Assembly: GCF_021155775.2 (NCBI RefSeq)
Contig: NC_060234.1
Location: forward strand, 36,081,026-36,145,025
Length of the DNA: 64,000 bases
From: Neodiprion pinetum
Taxonomy: Eukaryota; Arthropoda; Insecta; Hymenoptera; Diprionidae
Direction: 5' to 3'
The first letter of the stretch is position 1. Each line of letters starts with the position of its first letter. The notes beneath the pieces were generated by a model. That model saw nothing but the letters and a program-made list of their open reading frames with translations. It was not told the origin of the DNA and searched no databases. The position numbers and the translations under genes are program-made. Positions 15,301 through 29,992 of the stretch are shown here, one piece after another.

Positions 15301-18300
15301 AACCTTATCGCATGCTTTAAACTCGGCGTTTATCGCTCGAGTAAACATATAAGCCTCTTCCAAAGTCCGATGATGTATCGATTCTCGGAGATATTTTTAA
15401 GAAAACGTTGGTCACGACACGTAGGTATTTACGTACGTACCTGTAATCTTTGTGTGTGTGTGTGTGTTTTTTTTCCTTTCTAGCTTCCTGTATTTCTCTC
15501 TCCGTTTCAATTTCTCCGCGCGCGTTGCGTCTTCGAAGAGTTTCGAAAAGAACGTTTAGACAAATACCCGTGTCAAATATTCGAGCCGTCATCGTCTCGT
15601 TTCGCTTTTGATACACGTCAGATTGATAAATTGATTTACACGTACATCAATCAGCTGCTGTACTGTTATCGATACATCGCATCCGAGTTTTATCAATGAA
15701 ACTTTCGAATGATTTGCAACATTTGCCGAATATTTATAGCCTCGCGTTGTAAGAAAGCGACTTCCATATTCACTGTTCAGCTGCAGAAAATGTTCGTCTA
15801 ACCGGTTCCAAACTCGTTACTCGAATCTTGCAGATCCTGGACATATGAAATGTTTGGTGAATTTTTCTTCAACGAGTCACTTCGACCGTATCATGTATAA
15901 TAACCGACGGATAAGTCCCGCGGTAGATATACACTCCTATCGACCCGCTTATCAAAAACTACACTATATCCCGCTTCAAGCGTTATCTTCTCACGTGTTA
16001 AAAACATGCCAAGAGTACGGCAGGCCGATTGTGTGACATTCTTTCATCCCCATCGGCGATAAGCGAGTACCATCTGGTTTTACGAATCGATACATAAATC
16101 TTGCGTCGAGTTGGCCATTAAATTGTTCACATCACGGTATTGTAATAGCTTATAAACTTTTTCAAGCAGACCGATGTCGCCACTTTCCTCTTATCATTCC
16201 TACGTACTTACAGCTTTCCTTGTCAAAACACTGACTCGGTAATTCCGCGTCAAGATAAGACCAAGGTTCCTAAAAGTTAGTTACGAACGATCCGGTACTT
16301 CCTTCGCGGTGTCCTTGTGCAAGGAATGTGTGTGTATATCTACGTAGTGCAGGACGCCTGACCTTCCTCCGGAAATCCGGTCTGTCACGCAGGATGTTAC
16401 GAGCACAAGTCCGGCCTTGTTTCACGTTGATAAAAACAAATTTTCCTTCTCCTATGTACGCTTTCTTCAATTTTTCGAAAACGATTCTAGATGCGAGTTG
16501 AGTAACGGTTCATAAAATGCCCGAATACATCTGCAGGCTGTTATCGATTAAAATATCGCTGTAAAAATTATATCTGGACCGAAAAAGAAGCGGCGAAAAA
16601 TGCACGTTACATCGCTCTTTAAATATATTATACGTTCAGGTATAACTAACCGAGTAACGATTTCCGGAAATTTTTACGAATCATCTATCTATGTCGACCA
16701 CGATATCTGTACTGAAAAAGTGGCGATGACTAAGTATTGTAAAGTTAGATTATTCAGCAGGCGTAAAATAGTTCAGTGAATCAGATGAACGCCGCGAGTC
16801 GGTTCTACGATACAAGTTTAATGTTGGTAGGTAGGTAGGTGTTCATTAATCAACTAGATATTCGGCCTTTTCTTTCAAACGAAACCGATAACGCCGAAAA
16901 CTTGCGGCGTCTTTTGACGATGCAGCGGTGAATTAGCTTACATCCGCTTAAATCACTCTGGTTAGGCGATCCTCTCGGTGCAATCTAACTTTTAATTCCG
17001 GCGTCAACCCTTCGACTACAAGGCGTCGTCGTATGCTGGAAAAAGTTTGTTTGTACTTCTTTAACCTGATCGATGTATCGAACCAGCTGGCTTTAGAAGC
17101 TAGGTATGCGCATTGCAGGGTTTTTCCTCATCGGTGCAGCAGCAGCAGCGGCAGCATACTTGTCCAGACGATTGTATACACTGGCTGCATTAGCGTGTTT
17201 GGAAAAGGAAATCTTTACTATTTTCTTTCGACATGTTGTATAATCGTCTCTAGGCTGTGATCAGAGATCGCTTTGAGCCTCCAGGGCGTCAACTGACATC
17301 GTTTTCAATCAATTTCACTATTCTTCTTTCATTCAAAAACATGTCAAACAATGTCATTTTGTCATATCAGGAACCTACGTTAATTTGTACGATTCTCAAG
17401 ACTTTTATCGAAAACTCTAGAGAAATAAAAATTGAAGACAGACGAATTGGAAGCGACGAATAACTTGGGTATTTCTCTTTGAAACAATTTTTTAAACGTA
17501 TCCAATTTTGATTCTATCGAAATTTAGAAAGATAAAGCCATTGCACAAGAAATTTCAGTGAAGCATTACTTATATCATCGTATCTTCGAATAATAAAATT
17601 CTTTTTAACGATATGCTGAATTCCAAGCGTTGGGATAGATGCGCATACACAGTTTCTATTCAAAGCCTGTTAAACATTTCTTGCTGCCAAGTTATTTAGG
17701 CCGCGTGGACGAAAAAAAAATCGAATAAAGAATCAAAGATAAACGTCCGTTCGACGGGAAAACGATCTTGCGTATATTTGACCACCGATTACGAGGTGAC
17801 GATAATAAGATCCGGAATCATGGTTACAGTTAGCATACAGGAAATGTCTCCGAACTTTTCCTAAAATATCATATAACGATTTATGGTAATGATTTCAACA
17901 CAGTTAAACCGCCGATGTCAATGGATAATCTGAATAAATGAGTTCAGGTAATTAAAATCAATTGTAATTCTGAAACATCAATATTTCTTGTGTTTCTGGG
18001 GATAAATTAACCGATTCGCTCATGTTTCTTACTTTGGAAAAAAAAAAACACACACACACACGCAAACAACAAACGGTCATCACGTGGAAAAAAATAACTC
18101 GAGTTTCGCTTCCGTAACGCCGGGCAAAGTCTTGCAGGAAATTTTCAACGTATCGGTACAGCTTTTACTGCGTACACTCTGTGCATTCCGAAGAAGCTCT
18201 TACCTCACGTATGCATAAGTCGCATACCAATCGCGAGATAAATTCTCAGCAGCGGTCTTGCATTGCCGTAGCGTCAAGTGTCTTTAAAAGGGTTGAATTG

Positions 18301-21300
18301 TTTTCGAAGACGTGGCGCACTCGCGTTGATGATCGAATCGCGCGTTCCCTTTATAAAAATGCCCTCCCCCCGCAACAAGCCAGGACGGTGTTGGCGTAAC
18401 GTGCAATTAGTTAGCGAGTGTATAATAGAGAAGGCTACTGAGCCGTGCAAGGTCCGGCTGCGGTCCGGTCTTAGCTAATCACTGTTTATCTCGGGGAAAG
18501 AAATGGGTCAGAAATTCAATACTAAGTTGACCGAGCTCATAGCTCAAGTCTAATGGAACGCGTCACCACGACGCTGAAAAAGACTTTAAAACGCTCGAGA
18601 AATTCTTTCTCTTCCCTTCTTACTTTTCTTCAAGGGACGCGACTCTTCCGCGGTTCGACGTGGGAATGAAAATTCTAAAAAAATCAAACTTTCGTTAAAA
18701 ATAACGACGCCTTGACCATCCTTCGTCACGCATGCGTACTCGATGCAACAGCTGTTACATTGCCGAATACTTATCGTTATCGTTATTGTTGTTATTATTA
18801 TTATTGTTGTTGTTGTTGTCGTTAGTATCAACGGCAGTAATAACCCAGATGTAATGCAACGTCGTCGGAGCGCGGTTCTGCTGCAGGCATCTCTGGAATT
18901 CCAACGCTGCAGTTATTTTAAGTCTCGAACCAACAAATAACTCTGGATTTGAATTGGTTGCCACGGGGTGCATTCCTAGCGGGAATTCGTCCGTATGCGA
19001 ATATGCAGTAGAGTTTTGAGTCATAGATTCGGGATGAAAACGGGGTTGATTAACGTTGCAAAAAGGCAACCTCACAATCACCGAACGAATTCAATTATAC
19101 CTAACCTGCATTGCGAAGTGAAAATTTGACGCGAGATGTAACAGGGGAACGTTAAAGACGTTGAGAAAGTCTCGATGATATTAGTAGTGACATTTTTGCA
19201 GTAATAGCTGAAGCCCGCGCTTCCCAGTTTTATACGTATACTTATAAGTATCTGAATGTAGGCTATTCCAATAACGTCACGTAGCTCGTCTAGCCGCTGT
19301 ACGGCTTCTAAACGTCGGTTTGAACTCTTTTCTTCTTCTTTTTCCTTTTATCTTACTTTCCTATCAGGCACTACTCCAGTTCTACCCTTGTTCTTCTTCT
19401 TTTACTCCCTTGTCCACTCCACTCCGCGGCACGATCACATCTTGCAAAATAGAATGGGGCTTGATGTACGAAGCGATCTTCAACTATGCATCAGGGATTT
19501 TAGCTTTCGTTACAAAGCAACCGCGGAATCAGGTTGGATCAATTTTTTTCATATTTTGTTAGGATCATCATTAATATTATTCCTATTTTTTTATCGTTGA
19601 GATAACTGGAGGGTGAAGAACGACGTTATCACTTTGTTTGAGATCGAAAGAGAGAAGGTGTAGCAATAAAACGAAACTTTGATAAGATTGAGAAGAGAAG
19701 AAAAGAAGAAAATAATGAGCAAAAAAAAAAAACATTGGAAGCAAAATGAGATGGAGAAAAATCTGTTACCGTGTGGGCGGTGCCGCTCCTTTATATTACG
19801 GCTGAACGACTTTTAGTAATCGGTATAATTTATCAAGCCACCATTTCTAATTACTTACCTTTCACGTTCTTGATTTATTCATTATGTTTCGGTTATTTAC
19901 AACAAATGTAAAAAAAACAAACAAACAAACAAACAAACAACAAATAAAGAAAAGCGACCATCGCAATACAGCTCTGCGATATCTTGTCGAGTTCATCGTG
20001 AACCTCTGTTCATCATGCCTCGGGTTCATCCGCATCACCTACTGTACTTACACGGGGTGTAGATCCGTGTTCGTTTCAACGGTCCGAACATAGCGGTGGA
20101 GAGGGAGGGGGGGGTTCGTTACGTAATAAGATGATATTACGTACCTTCACAATTACGACGAATCAGTCGGTCACTTAAGTATTACACAGTGTATAATATG
20201 TACTTGTATTATATATGTATACTGCATTTATGAAAGGCTCGTTTAATTGCAAGCGATTTGTATCTGGTGGTGATCATCATCATCGTCGTCGTCGCCGTCG
20301 TCGTCCTCTCGCAGCTGCAACACTGATGCTGCATGCGTATTACGTGCCTATAATAGTTTTACCGCGTGTCCTGCGGATGGACGGATAGACGGCACCTGTG
20401 TCTCTCGGTCTGTTGAATAAATGCGGTGCGATTATAAATTATAATCGTTCGGAGAGTCACCTATCTTCTCCGCTTCGCTATTTCCTATAACCATGCGCGT
20501 ATAACTTGCATATTACAGGTCTATCAATATATCTATATACGTATACACATAGCAGGTACGTGTACGAAGAGAAGCTGCAGCTGAAGGCAATTGATGATTA
20601 ATTGCGGAATGAGTAATTGAATATCATTACAGCTGTTTTTTTTTACTCCGTGCTACCAGGTGCGTCCAGGCACTTTGCCAATAACTCAATTGAGAGAGCT
20701 TTTAGCAATCTGTGATAGATATTCTGCGATTGCTTTTAGAGACGCTTGACGGGAAATTATAACGGCTACAAAAAAGCGGCAATGATAGAACGGAATATTA
20801 TCCCTTCGCACTTTCAAGTTTAGCGAGGGAAAACTGTAACGCACGTTGCACAAAATCACGATTTCTGACCGTAAAATCTTAGGGCTAAGTCCTAAGCGTG
20901 AAGGTGCGGGTTGCGACCTTTGGATTTATCGAAAATACAGTGGTTGGTCGATCCAAAATGGATTTGGAAAAGCGCAATAATGCGGAATGAACGCGAATAC
21001 GCGCTTATAGGTATGTAACAGAGGTGAGTTTGCAGAGAGGCGGCGATACACGAACCGCGCCGCGTATTGATTGCGCGAGACGCCGGCGCCGCGGCGCTTC
21101 GCGAGTCAAAACGACGCCCGAATTCCGAGCTAGGTACATAAGGGAAAAGCCGGGGCTCGAACCCGCGCCGTTTTTGCTGCAGTGCAGTTAAAGCCGACGC
21201 TCAACGACGCGTCTTGACACCCGACACCTTTAAGCACCTTGTAACAGATACTTGACTCGACTATTGCTACATACCAGATTACACATTTAATTTCCGTTCA

Positions 21301-24300
21301 TCCTGCGCAGCCTGCGAAAATTACAAATTACACTCGATCCTAGGTCGGGTTTAACTGCAAGTCCGTGAAAGGGAAGATCGAGCGGAATTTTAACTAGAAA
21401 ATGATAAACGGAATGGAAAGCCGGGTGGCATAACGTAAATCTGGAAGCGTAAGAGAACTCGAAATTCGACTTTGTTAGTTTGGATTCTGACTTGTCATGA
21501 AAGTGCCAAAAAAAAAAAAAAAAAAAATTAATGCATACAGTTCTGCTTTATCCTGTGAGACCAATTTTCGGGATCAACGAAATTTCTTTGAAGTGCTTGC
21601 AACCTTTGAAACGAAACTCACTGGCTGAAATGATTCCTCCTTGAACGAACTTGGAGTGCTTGGGCATACCTCTTGCAAAAATGAAAGTGTGATACGGTAT
21701 CGCTCTCGTATTAATGACTCCAGTTCTCTTCAGCAGGATACGAGAACAACGTTTTAACGCTTAAGGTTCATGGGTACGTTACACGCACCCTTAGAATTCT
21801 GGAATCAGACGAACTGAATGTATCGCTTTGTTGAATAATCCAAGTCTGCAGACGTATGAAACGTCCGTACAGCGTAGATACAAAAGAAGTTCTGGGTTCT
21901 TTGTACCCTGCATCCTACTTGACGATTTCTACCGCTTTGTCGTTATTGCCAGCGTTGCTGTCGCATCGTCGGAGGCACGAGTCTGGCCACCAAAGTGCTT
22001 TTTCATTTTTTTCTCGTTTCTTCCCCTTCCCTCCTCTCCCAACGTTGCTCCGCGTGTTCGTTCAGAAAATAAAGAAATCGGATAACAATGGCAATGGAGC
22101 CCGAGTCGCGTATTCGTTGTGGCCGGAAGGTGTGCGATCATCTTAAATTTGCATCGGTGTCACATCCGGGTTATCAGGCACACAATGATATTACGCGAGT
22201 AAACGTGCGTACGCGTTCGATACCGATCCGAATCGCAACAACGCGCCGTTTCCATTGTACGAACCGTGCGAAAACAACAATCCGAGAGACAGACAACGAG
22301 TCCGCGTACTTTGCACCAAATTTAATCGTCACGGTAAACTCTCGACCGACGGATGAAAGAACCGATTCAATACACAAACGACAATTCGTAGAGCTTGCGT
22401 AGGGACTTAATTTTCACCTCTCGTGTAACCCGGCGTTTAAATTTAAGATTCCGAAACACGATTAGTACGCCTACCATTTACACCGACGACGCGAGTTTAG
22501 GCTCGGGCTCAGGTTCGGGTCATTTCGTGACCTGCCACTTGCGTTACTTCCTTCCCATGAACCTAGCGCTCTGATCCTGGGAAGATGCCTTCGAAGATAC
22601 GGGAGATGCTCGTACTGATAACATCAGGATCTAAAGTTGTGCCATCACTTTCTCCCGCTTGTGCCACGCGGGTATCTCGATCCTCTCGACCTGCATGGAC
22701 CGAACGTTAGACGTCCGTCAGCTGCAGGGCTATCTTTTAAGAGCTCGAAGAGCGCTCTCTTCTTCTATTTCCACCTCGTAGCCTCTATTTTGGTATGAAA
22801 ATTCCCTCCACTTTCCACTTTCATTTCGGCCAGTCGATCGATCGATCGATCAACTTCTTTTTAACCTGCCTTTTTCAAACGTAACTGCGCGGTCAAGAAT
22901 CATTTGGATCATCAAATGCTCTGCAAAAGTATGTTGAAGCCAGTCAAAACGGAGGCCAACTCCTTGTCTTTTTTCAAGGAAATCAGCTAATCCGGTTTCC
23001 GAAAACGATCGTTATTCCTCCTAGAAAAATTAACGCCTTCCGTACGATGTGAGATTTGGAATCGGATCGGCGAGACGAAACAACAAAGCCGACAAAGAGT
23101 ATAACAGTGCGAAGCGAAGGAGCGTGCAGACGATTCGTTTAAGGCTAGTCTGTAATAAGCCGTTAATGTTGGGTGAAAAAGCATCAAAGCGAGGCGTGCA
23201 AAAAGGTTATTACAGAGTAATTTTCATCGGCGGACCAATCGAGCCGTGCAAAACTATCATCGAGGTTGTTAAGTCGGTTAAGTTTGCAGTGTTTGCGAGC
23301 GAGGAGACGATCGGATCGGAGCTTGGCTATCCGGCGAGTAAGTTTGCACGCTCCGTAGACCCGGACGAGTTACATAATGCAACCGTCGGCCTTGCATTAT
23401 AGCGTCATAACTATCATCCTGTCCGCTTACCTGCAATGCCGTTGCCGCTGCTGCGCCTTTCATGACTAACAGGCACCGCCATTTGTCGTGATTCAATTTA
23501 TGGCAAAAGATAGCGACAATTATTCTGAATAATGCTCGAGGTTTTAGTACGGTAATAAGCAGGCCTATTACAATAATAGTTATCGTACGCGAGGCGGTTT
23601 AAAACCCGCAGCTTCTCTTCCGCGGCGACAATCATCGATCCGCGAGTATTTAAACGTACCTGGACTCGCTTGTTCGGATATTGCGGAACAAAAATTCTGC
23701 GTCCATGCTCATGAATAAGAGCTTCCCATAAAATCTAGTCCCGCATTTGTACGCTTCGGACGAGTATTTGCGAACAAAGCGAAAGAAAGAAACAAACAAA
23801 CAAACAAACAAACGCACGTCGTTTCGACTTCCTTGCGTGTCTCGTATACGTGTTGTATGTATACCTGTATATATATAGTTCTAGTCGTGTCGACGTAATA
23901 TCGTCGGTTGGGACGTTGCCGTGACGTGGGCGTCACTCATTAATCGGCGTACTGCCTTTTAATATTTAGGTACGCACTTGGAGCTCCTCTGTTATTTCTG
24001 ACGTTCGGAAGGCACTGCACACCGCGAATTTCAATTATACTCTGTCATTATTAGATACACTCGAGCACTGCCGAGCTTGGCTTTCCCTCTAATCGACATC
24101 GTTGCATTGTTCCAATTCAGCAACGAATTGTTCAACTGTTGCTTCGGTCGGTTTAATTGGATTTGCAGTTTGACGTGGGTTCCGTTCGACGTAATTCCCG
24201 ATCCAATATTCGCAAGGTTTTCAACCTCGATTATCGAACAGAGTTCACTGCGATTTAAGAGGAAAGGATAGTCACGGATGCTTGTGTTGAGAACGAGAAA

Positions 24301-25142
24301 AAAGTTAAGACCCCCGTCATCCGTAATTGGCAAGTAATCGATCAGCTGTTAATTCGTATTTTTTTTTTTTACTGGTTTTACTTTTTCTTTCGCGAATTTT
24401 TATAAGTCAGAGTCTCGGTTTGTAATTCCTCCTCTTCAGAACCTGCAGTACGAATTTAATCTTTGTTTCCTCAGACTGATTATTCGACCAAAGAGAAATA
24501 GAGTCATAGATTATGCCGCGTCGTACGAGAAAGTGTCCAGCTTATTGTATACGAATGTACGTATGTATGTGTATATAATATATGTATGTAAAGAAGCGGT
24601 ATTGCGAAAATAGGGATAGAAAAGTTTCACCGTGAGAAGCGCGAAGGCCAGTAGCAGAATTTCCCAATCTCTTGTACGCGTCTCTACGTGGCAAGGTATA
24701 TACGTATTACATGTATTGTATATATGTACGTGTATAAAGATTTGATACGTAATTTACGAACGTTTACGGTATAGGTGAGTCGGCGCATATGACGAAGATG
24801 TGATATATTGTGCTTATAATAACCCGCGATTCTTAACCGGGCGTTCCATGATTGTGACCATTTTACCCCGGCGTGAAAGCCTCCGTGGGTGTTCGGCATA
24901 GAAACTGATATATTCCGATAGCCGGTTTAACAATAATTTACCAATCACCCGATCGCCCAGCACGCGGCCAATCCAATCAATTGTATATTGTGTGCGTATC
25001 ATTTGAGACTAGCGTTGTTGCAGATACCATCTAAATGTATGTAATATCTTATCTTCCACGCTATAGATGCAATGATCGATAATTATTTATTTTTAAAGTA
25101 CCTACCTGGACCCTCGACTCTGGGACGCGTAATCGCGCGCGC

Positions 25143-25208
<66 letters not shown>

Positions 25209-28200
25209 CTCGCAGTGCATGCCGGATTAATATCAAAGACACCGCTACGCAGCAGGGCGGATATTGCGACGGAGCTTATTACGCGTAAAAAAACAAGGAA
25301 TACCAGAAAAATGGTGAATCCACCTTTCCACTAAAATTCCGAAGCCGTTGGCGGAACAATTATAATTACCGTCAATTATTGTGCGATTCGTATAGATACA
25401 GGGTACTTAAATTTGTCACTGATTTCTCTCTCGAGGTTGACAACGAATGCCTGAAGCTCACCTGCGGCACGATCATCAGCCTCGAGAGTTTGCAGGGAAT
25501 TTGTTTTTTCTTCCTCGTAGTTTGATTCTTTTTCTCTCACTCTGTATGTAAGCAATAATACTGCGGCAGAGAAATATCGTACAGCAAAAATTCTCGAGTG
25601 GGGAAATTACGGTTACAGATTTTATACCTAATAGCTATTAATTAAAATGCCTAAGAGTCTTCGCTGCAGCTGCGGAAAATTCTCCACGCATAACGATACG
25701 CGTATAACGGTGAGAAGAAATAACTCTGTGCTCGAGTTTTCCGCGAAATAATTTCTACACCCGAGAGTGAACGTTTGGTGTACATAAATATACGTTGGGG
25801 TGTTTTGGAAAAAAATAATTTGCCATTTTTTTTATCATAACACTCCGTGAAACGTTTTTTTAGGTTGAATAACCGTTCTAATTTATGCGACAGATCGAGC
25901 TCATTGTCAGTTAATTTTTCATTTTTTTTTATTACGCTTTTTTGAATTCAGAAAGAATAGCGGACAATTTTTTTTATTGCCTACATCAATTATTATACAA
26001 ATTTACGTCGCAAAGAAAACCCACACTTGTAATATCAAGTTTCCAGTTGATGCTTGAAAAGTGTATCTGACTACTTTTGCATTATTAATTCAATCTCATG
26101 AAATAGTTATAATTTAATATTAACTTTTAATTTCGGAAAATAAGATTCCCGGTTGGTATATCGTTGCGTTATAGATCGTGATCTTTGGGTTGAATATTAA
26201 TGTCGGGAAATAAATAATAATCGAAATGTTACAACGTGTTTCTACACAAATTGGGAAAAAAATATGAAAAAGTGAAAGATCAAATTATCGCGATCTTCCG
26301 CATAACGTAGAACGCTCATCTTTTTGCAAAATCTTTCCTTTAACCTAAAAAGAAAAAAACTTTTTCGGGGGTGTCACCGTGAAAAATCGTTAATAATTAT
26401 TACTGAAACACCCTAGTATACATGTAGGCACATGTATATTTGACGGACGACGCGAGGAATCAAATATCTCACCGTACGTCAATGATCCGCGTACGTACGT
26501 AACACCTATTCGATCTATTCATCCCCCATTCCCAGGGACGATACCTCGATATTATTTACCCGACCCGATTTTCAATCGCGCAAGGTATAATATTGGAATA
26601 TCACTCGGCTTTCAGGTGCGCGATTTGGTCGAACGATGCAACTGTCCAACCCAATTTCCGATGATCCGAGTATCCGAAGGAAAGTACAGGATCGGTGACA
26701 CGAAGGTTTTGATCTTCGTCCGCATACTGCGAAATCACGTTATGGTGCGAGTAGGCGGAGGGTGGGACACCCTAAGCCATTATCTCGACAAGCACGACCC
26801 TTGCCGGTGCCGCAGCTGTAAGTTTACATACCTATATCTTTCTTGACACTTTACGATACTAACCTAACCCAACCCAACCCAACCCAACCTAACCTAACCA
26901 TCATCGTCAGACCCTGCAGGGTTGATTTGTCGGAAGGATCGATGCCTAACCCGTTTCACCGTACGCATCGAGAGATAATCCTTCACTTCTACAAGTCACA
27001 ATTTATTATTAATTATAATTATTGTACTCATTCGATTATTAAGACGAGTCGAATTTTACCTTTGTCACAATGATAGCGCACCGTTCAACGATTTCGGCAA
27101 AATTGATCCAGAAGGCGGGCGGGTCGTTTGATCTTGGAAGCGCGCAGGTACACTACGAACGGTGAGTTGGGCATGTCATGGTACAAGTTGAGAAAATTAT
27201 ATACCACTTGAAAAAACATGATGCGCTGAGATAAATTTCATCTTTTATAGTTACTGTAGAAAATTGTAGTAAAATGCGGGCATACTTAAAGCAACGGTTT
27301 AAATACTGTTGGAAATGAAAGCAAGTTTTTATCCAATTAGTAACTATTTAGTGTATAATTATTTTAAACAGCCATATTCTCCGGTTGGTTGTATCGAAAC
27401 GTTAAATTTTCATTTTTCCACCCACTATACTAGGTACCTACGCTTTTACGATTGTGGTGAAAAATGAAGATAGTTGAAATAAAAGACTATATCTATGTAC
27501 ATGGTACAGTAACCAGAACTAGAAATTTCTCTCAGCGATTTATGTAAATATGTACAGTAATGTTTATCGACGCCTTTCCTTTCTGGCTACCTTTGTTTCG
27601 GTCCGGAAGAAAATGCGAGATCGATTCTATACGAATTATGTAACAATGACTCCCATTCTCTCACGTCAACTTCATCGCCATTCGTTGTCACATGATTCGT
27701 ACAGTATCGAGCTCGAAATTTCTTTCGGACCGAGGAAAAATTATCCGGAAAGCGAAGGCATTGACGAACGTTACCGTACAATATCGGGGTGTCGATGATC
27801 TTGTTGACGAGCGTAAAAATACAATTTCTCCTCTAATCGTAAGATCACCTCCGAGAACCCGTCGCAGCTCGGCTTCGAGCGTTGGTTCCTGTGCGGGAGC
27901 CGGGGTGCAAAATCAGAGCCCTCAGCACCAGCCGATGTCCCTGCAGACGAACAGAACGATCTCCGCAAACCGATCCCGTTCACCGACCCCGCATCAGGTA
28001 CAACAGAACAAGCATCTCGGCGAGGAGTTGAAGAAGTCTTCGAGTCGATCCCGGAGCCCGACGCCTCAGCGAAAGTTTTTGGGAAGCCCGAGTCACCTCG
28101 GAAGCGAGTTGAACAAGCAGAGGTCGAGGTCGCCGACGCCGAAGATGAACTCCAGGTCCAGGAGCCCGACCCCGAAGGTAGATAACTCGAGGATCGGGAC

Positions 28201-29960
28201 TTCCGGTCTCGATCCGACCCGGAAGGCGCTCAACGAGGAGATCAGACAGATCAAGTACGACGGACGCTCTCAGATGTATCATAGCCGAAATCAGGATAGC
28301 TACCAGGTAACTAATTGCCTCGGGTTAATTAACCGCACTCGCTTTACGTTCGTTCTGCCGACGTTCTTCTCTTTCTTTTTATGTTGGGTTGCATTTGTAT
28401 TCGTTTTTGTTTCATTTTTTTTTTTTTCTTGCCTTCAAACGTGGAACCGTTTTTATATTCTTCCTGCGCACCGGCCGGCGGAACTCTTCCGCTGATCTGC
28501 ACATCTCGACTGTTACACAATCCGTACAAGGTCTATCAAAATACAAATGATTAGCAAAAAAGCGTGCTTAAACACCGTGGTTACGTGCAGAACTAAAACG
28601 CTGCATCATTTAATAATCGTTTTTTTAACATGCAATATGTACCTGAAAGTGGCAAAGAATATCGATTTTTTTTTATTATTCTGCCATTCGAACGTTGAAT
28701 AAAAGTTTGTCATTCAAAATCTCGATCTTTTTTTGATTTTTGATTTTACAATTAAAATTCGTCTACCTTTTCTCTTTCTGCCATTCAATCAAAAATATAT
28801 CGTGACAAATCCATACCGCTAGAAAAATTATCGACAAATTTTGTTCTTGTATATATATATATATATATATATGTTATACGATTTTGCCGGGAGTAATATA
28901 TTGTGGTATAAATTGTCGAATCTCCCGCAAAAATGTTTCAGGATCCTAAGAAAGATCTGCATCAAGAGATCCGGGCGAAGGTGCCGCTCTCGGAGGAATT
29001 TTCGAAACGTTACGTCGTCGAGGGCGGCGTGGCTCGTCGGGCCTCGTCTCACGACGACACGCCGAGGTACGAGCCCTCGATATTCAATTACAAATGTCAC
29101 GAGGACTCGTCGAGCAGAAGCCCGACTCCGAGTCCGCCGGGTGTGATAAAGGAGGAAACGACGGGCGAGAGGTTCGCCAAGGATGTCGGCAACTACGCCA
29201 AGTCACCTCAGGGCGACGGCGAACATTCGGACAATGGAAGCGAAGTATCCGACGAAGGCTATCGGAGCCTCGGTGCCGTCCAGCCGGCATCCGCGAATTC
29301 CACTTCCGGTTGCAGCACGCAGGCATCGCCTACGGTTGTTGACTATCAAAGTGAGTAAATCTTCGGCATGCCGCTAACCGACCCAGCTTCTATTTCTTCC
29401 TCCACGTATTCTTGTTTGTATGTTAAAAATCCAGGTTGACGAACCCGAGCCCGCAATTTATTCTTTCGTTCTTTCATCGCGTGTAATTTTCTTCTCGTTG
29501 TATGATCCGAAGCAACTTTTTGCCCGATTCAATTTGCGAATTGATTATTTCGACTCGTCATCCTTTTCCAGATATGCAATACTTAAAAATCTTGATAATA
29601 CTCAAAATTCGCGAATATATGTATATACTATATATAACTTTGTGTCGAATTACGCATACATGTATGCGCATCATCGATGCAGAATATACTTGAAATTCCC
29701 GCTTAGAAAATGTGAAATCGGTATACCTATACGTATAGAGCGATCAACGAACGATCGGTTCGATCCGAACCTAATTATAAGGTTTTTTTTCGCCTGCTAC
29801 ATCTTTTTTCTTCTTCTGTCATTCCGTACGAAAAATAATATACTCACAATGAGTCACGCTTCGTCCAATTTGACTTCTCCGCAGACGCTGGTCTGTAATT
29901 AACGATAAAAAGTTGATCGAGAGTCGTTTAAGCCGCTTCGGCAAAACGATTATTATTATT

Positions 29961-29992
<32 letters not shown>

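Larger units (their letters stand above)
11618..26615 (+). other. pigs intron 2 (15.0 kb)
   Basis: The donor is GTGAGT and the acceptor CTTTCAG. No exon-like open frame with splice sites was found. It contains an imperfect inverted pair just after the donor (about 11665-11953), GTT/ATT repeats (18780-18830), AAAC repeats (19915-19940 and 23790-23815), a GTC run (20285-20310), a GATC run (22838-22855), a long (GA)n microsatellite (25146-25206) and a foldback element (25797-26414). A tRNA B-box-like string near 21149-21170 has no cloverleaf around it. Confidence 0.7.

Noticed and set aside
18743..19081. Poly-Asn, poly-Ile and poly-Val frames
   Set aside because: Readings of GTT/ATT triplet repeats in an intron.
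21149..21170. tRNA B-box-like string (GGTTCGAGCC on the - strand)
   Set aside because: The T-arm is plausible, but no matching acceptor stem, anticodon arm or A box lies upstream. At most it is a tRNA-derived fragment.
28307..28495. In-frame extension of pigs exon 5
   Set aside because: Phe-rich translation of a T-rich tract after a consensus donor, and exon 6 joins exactly in phase without it.
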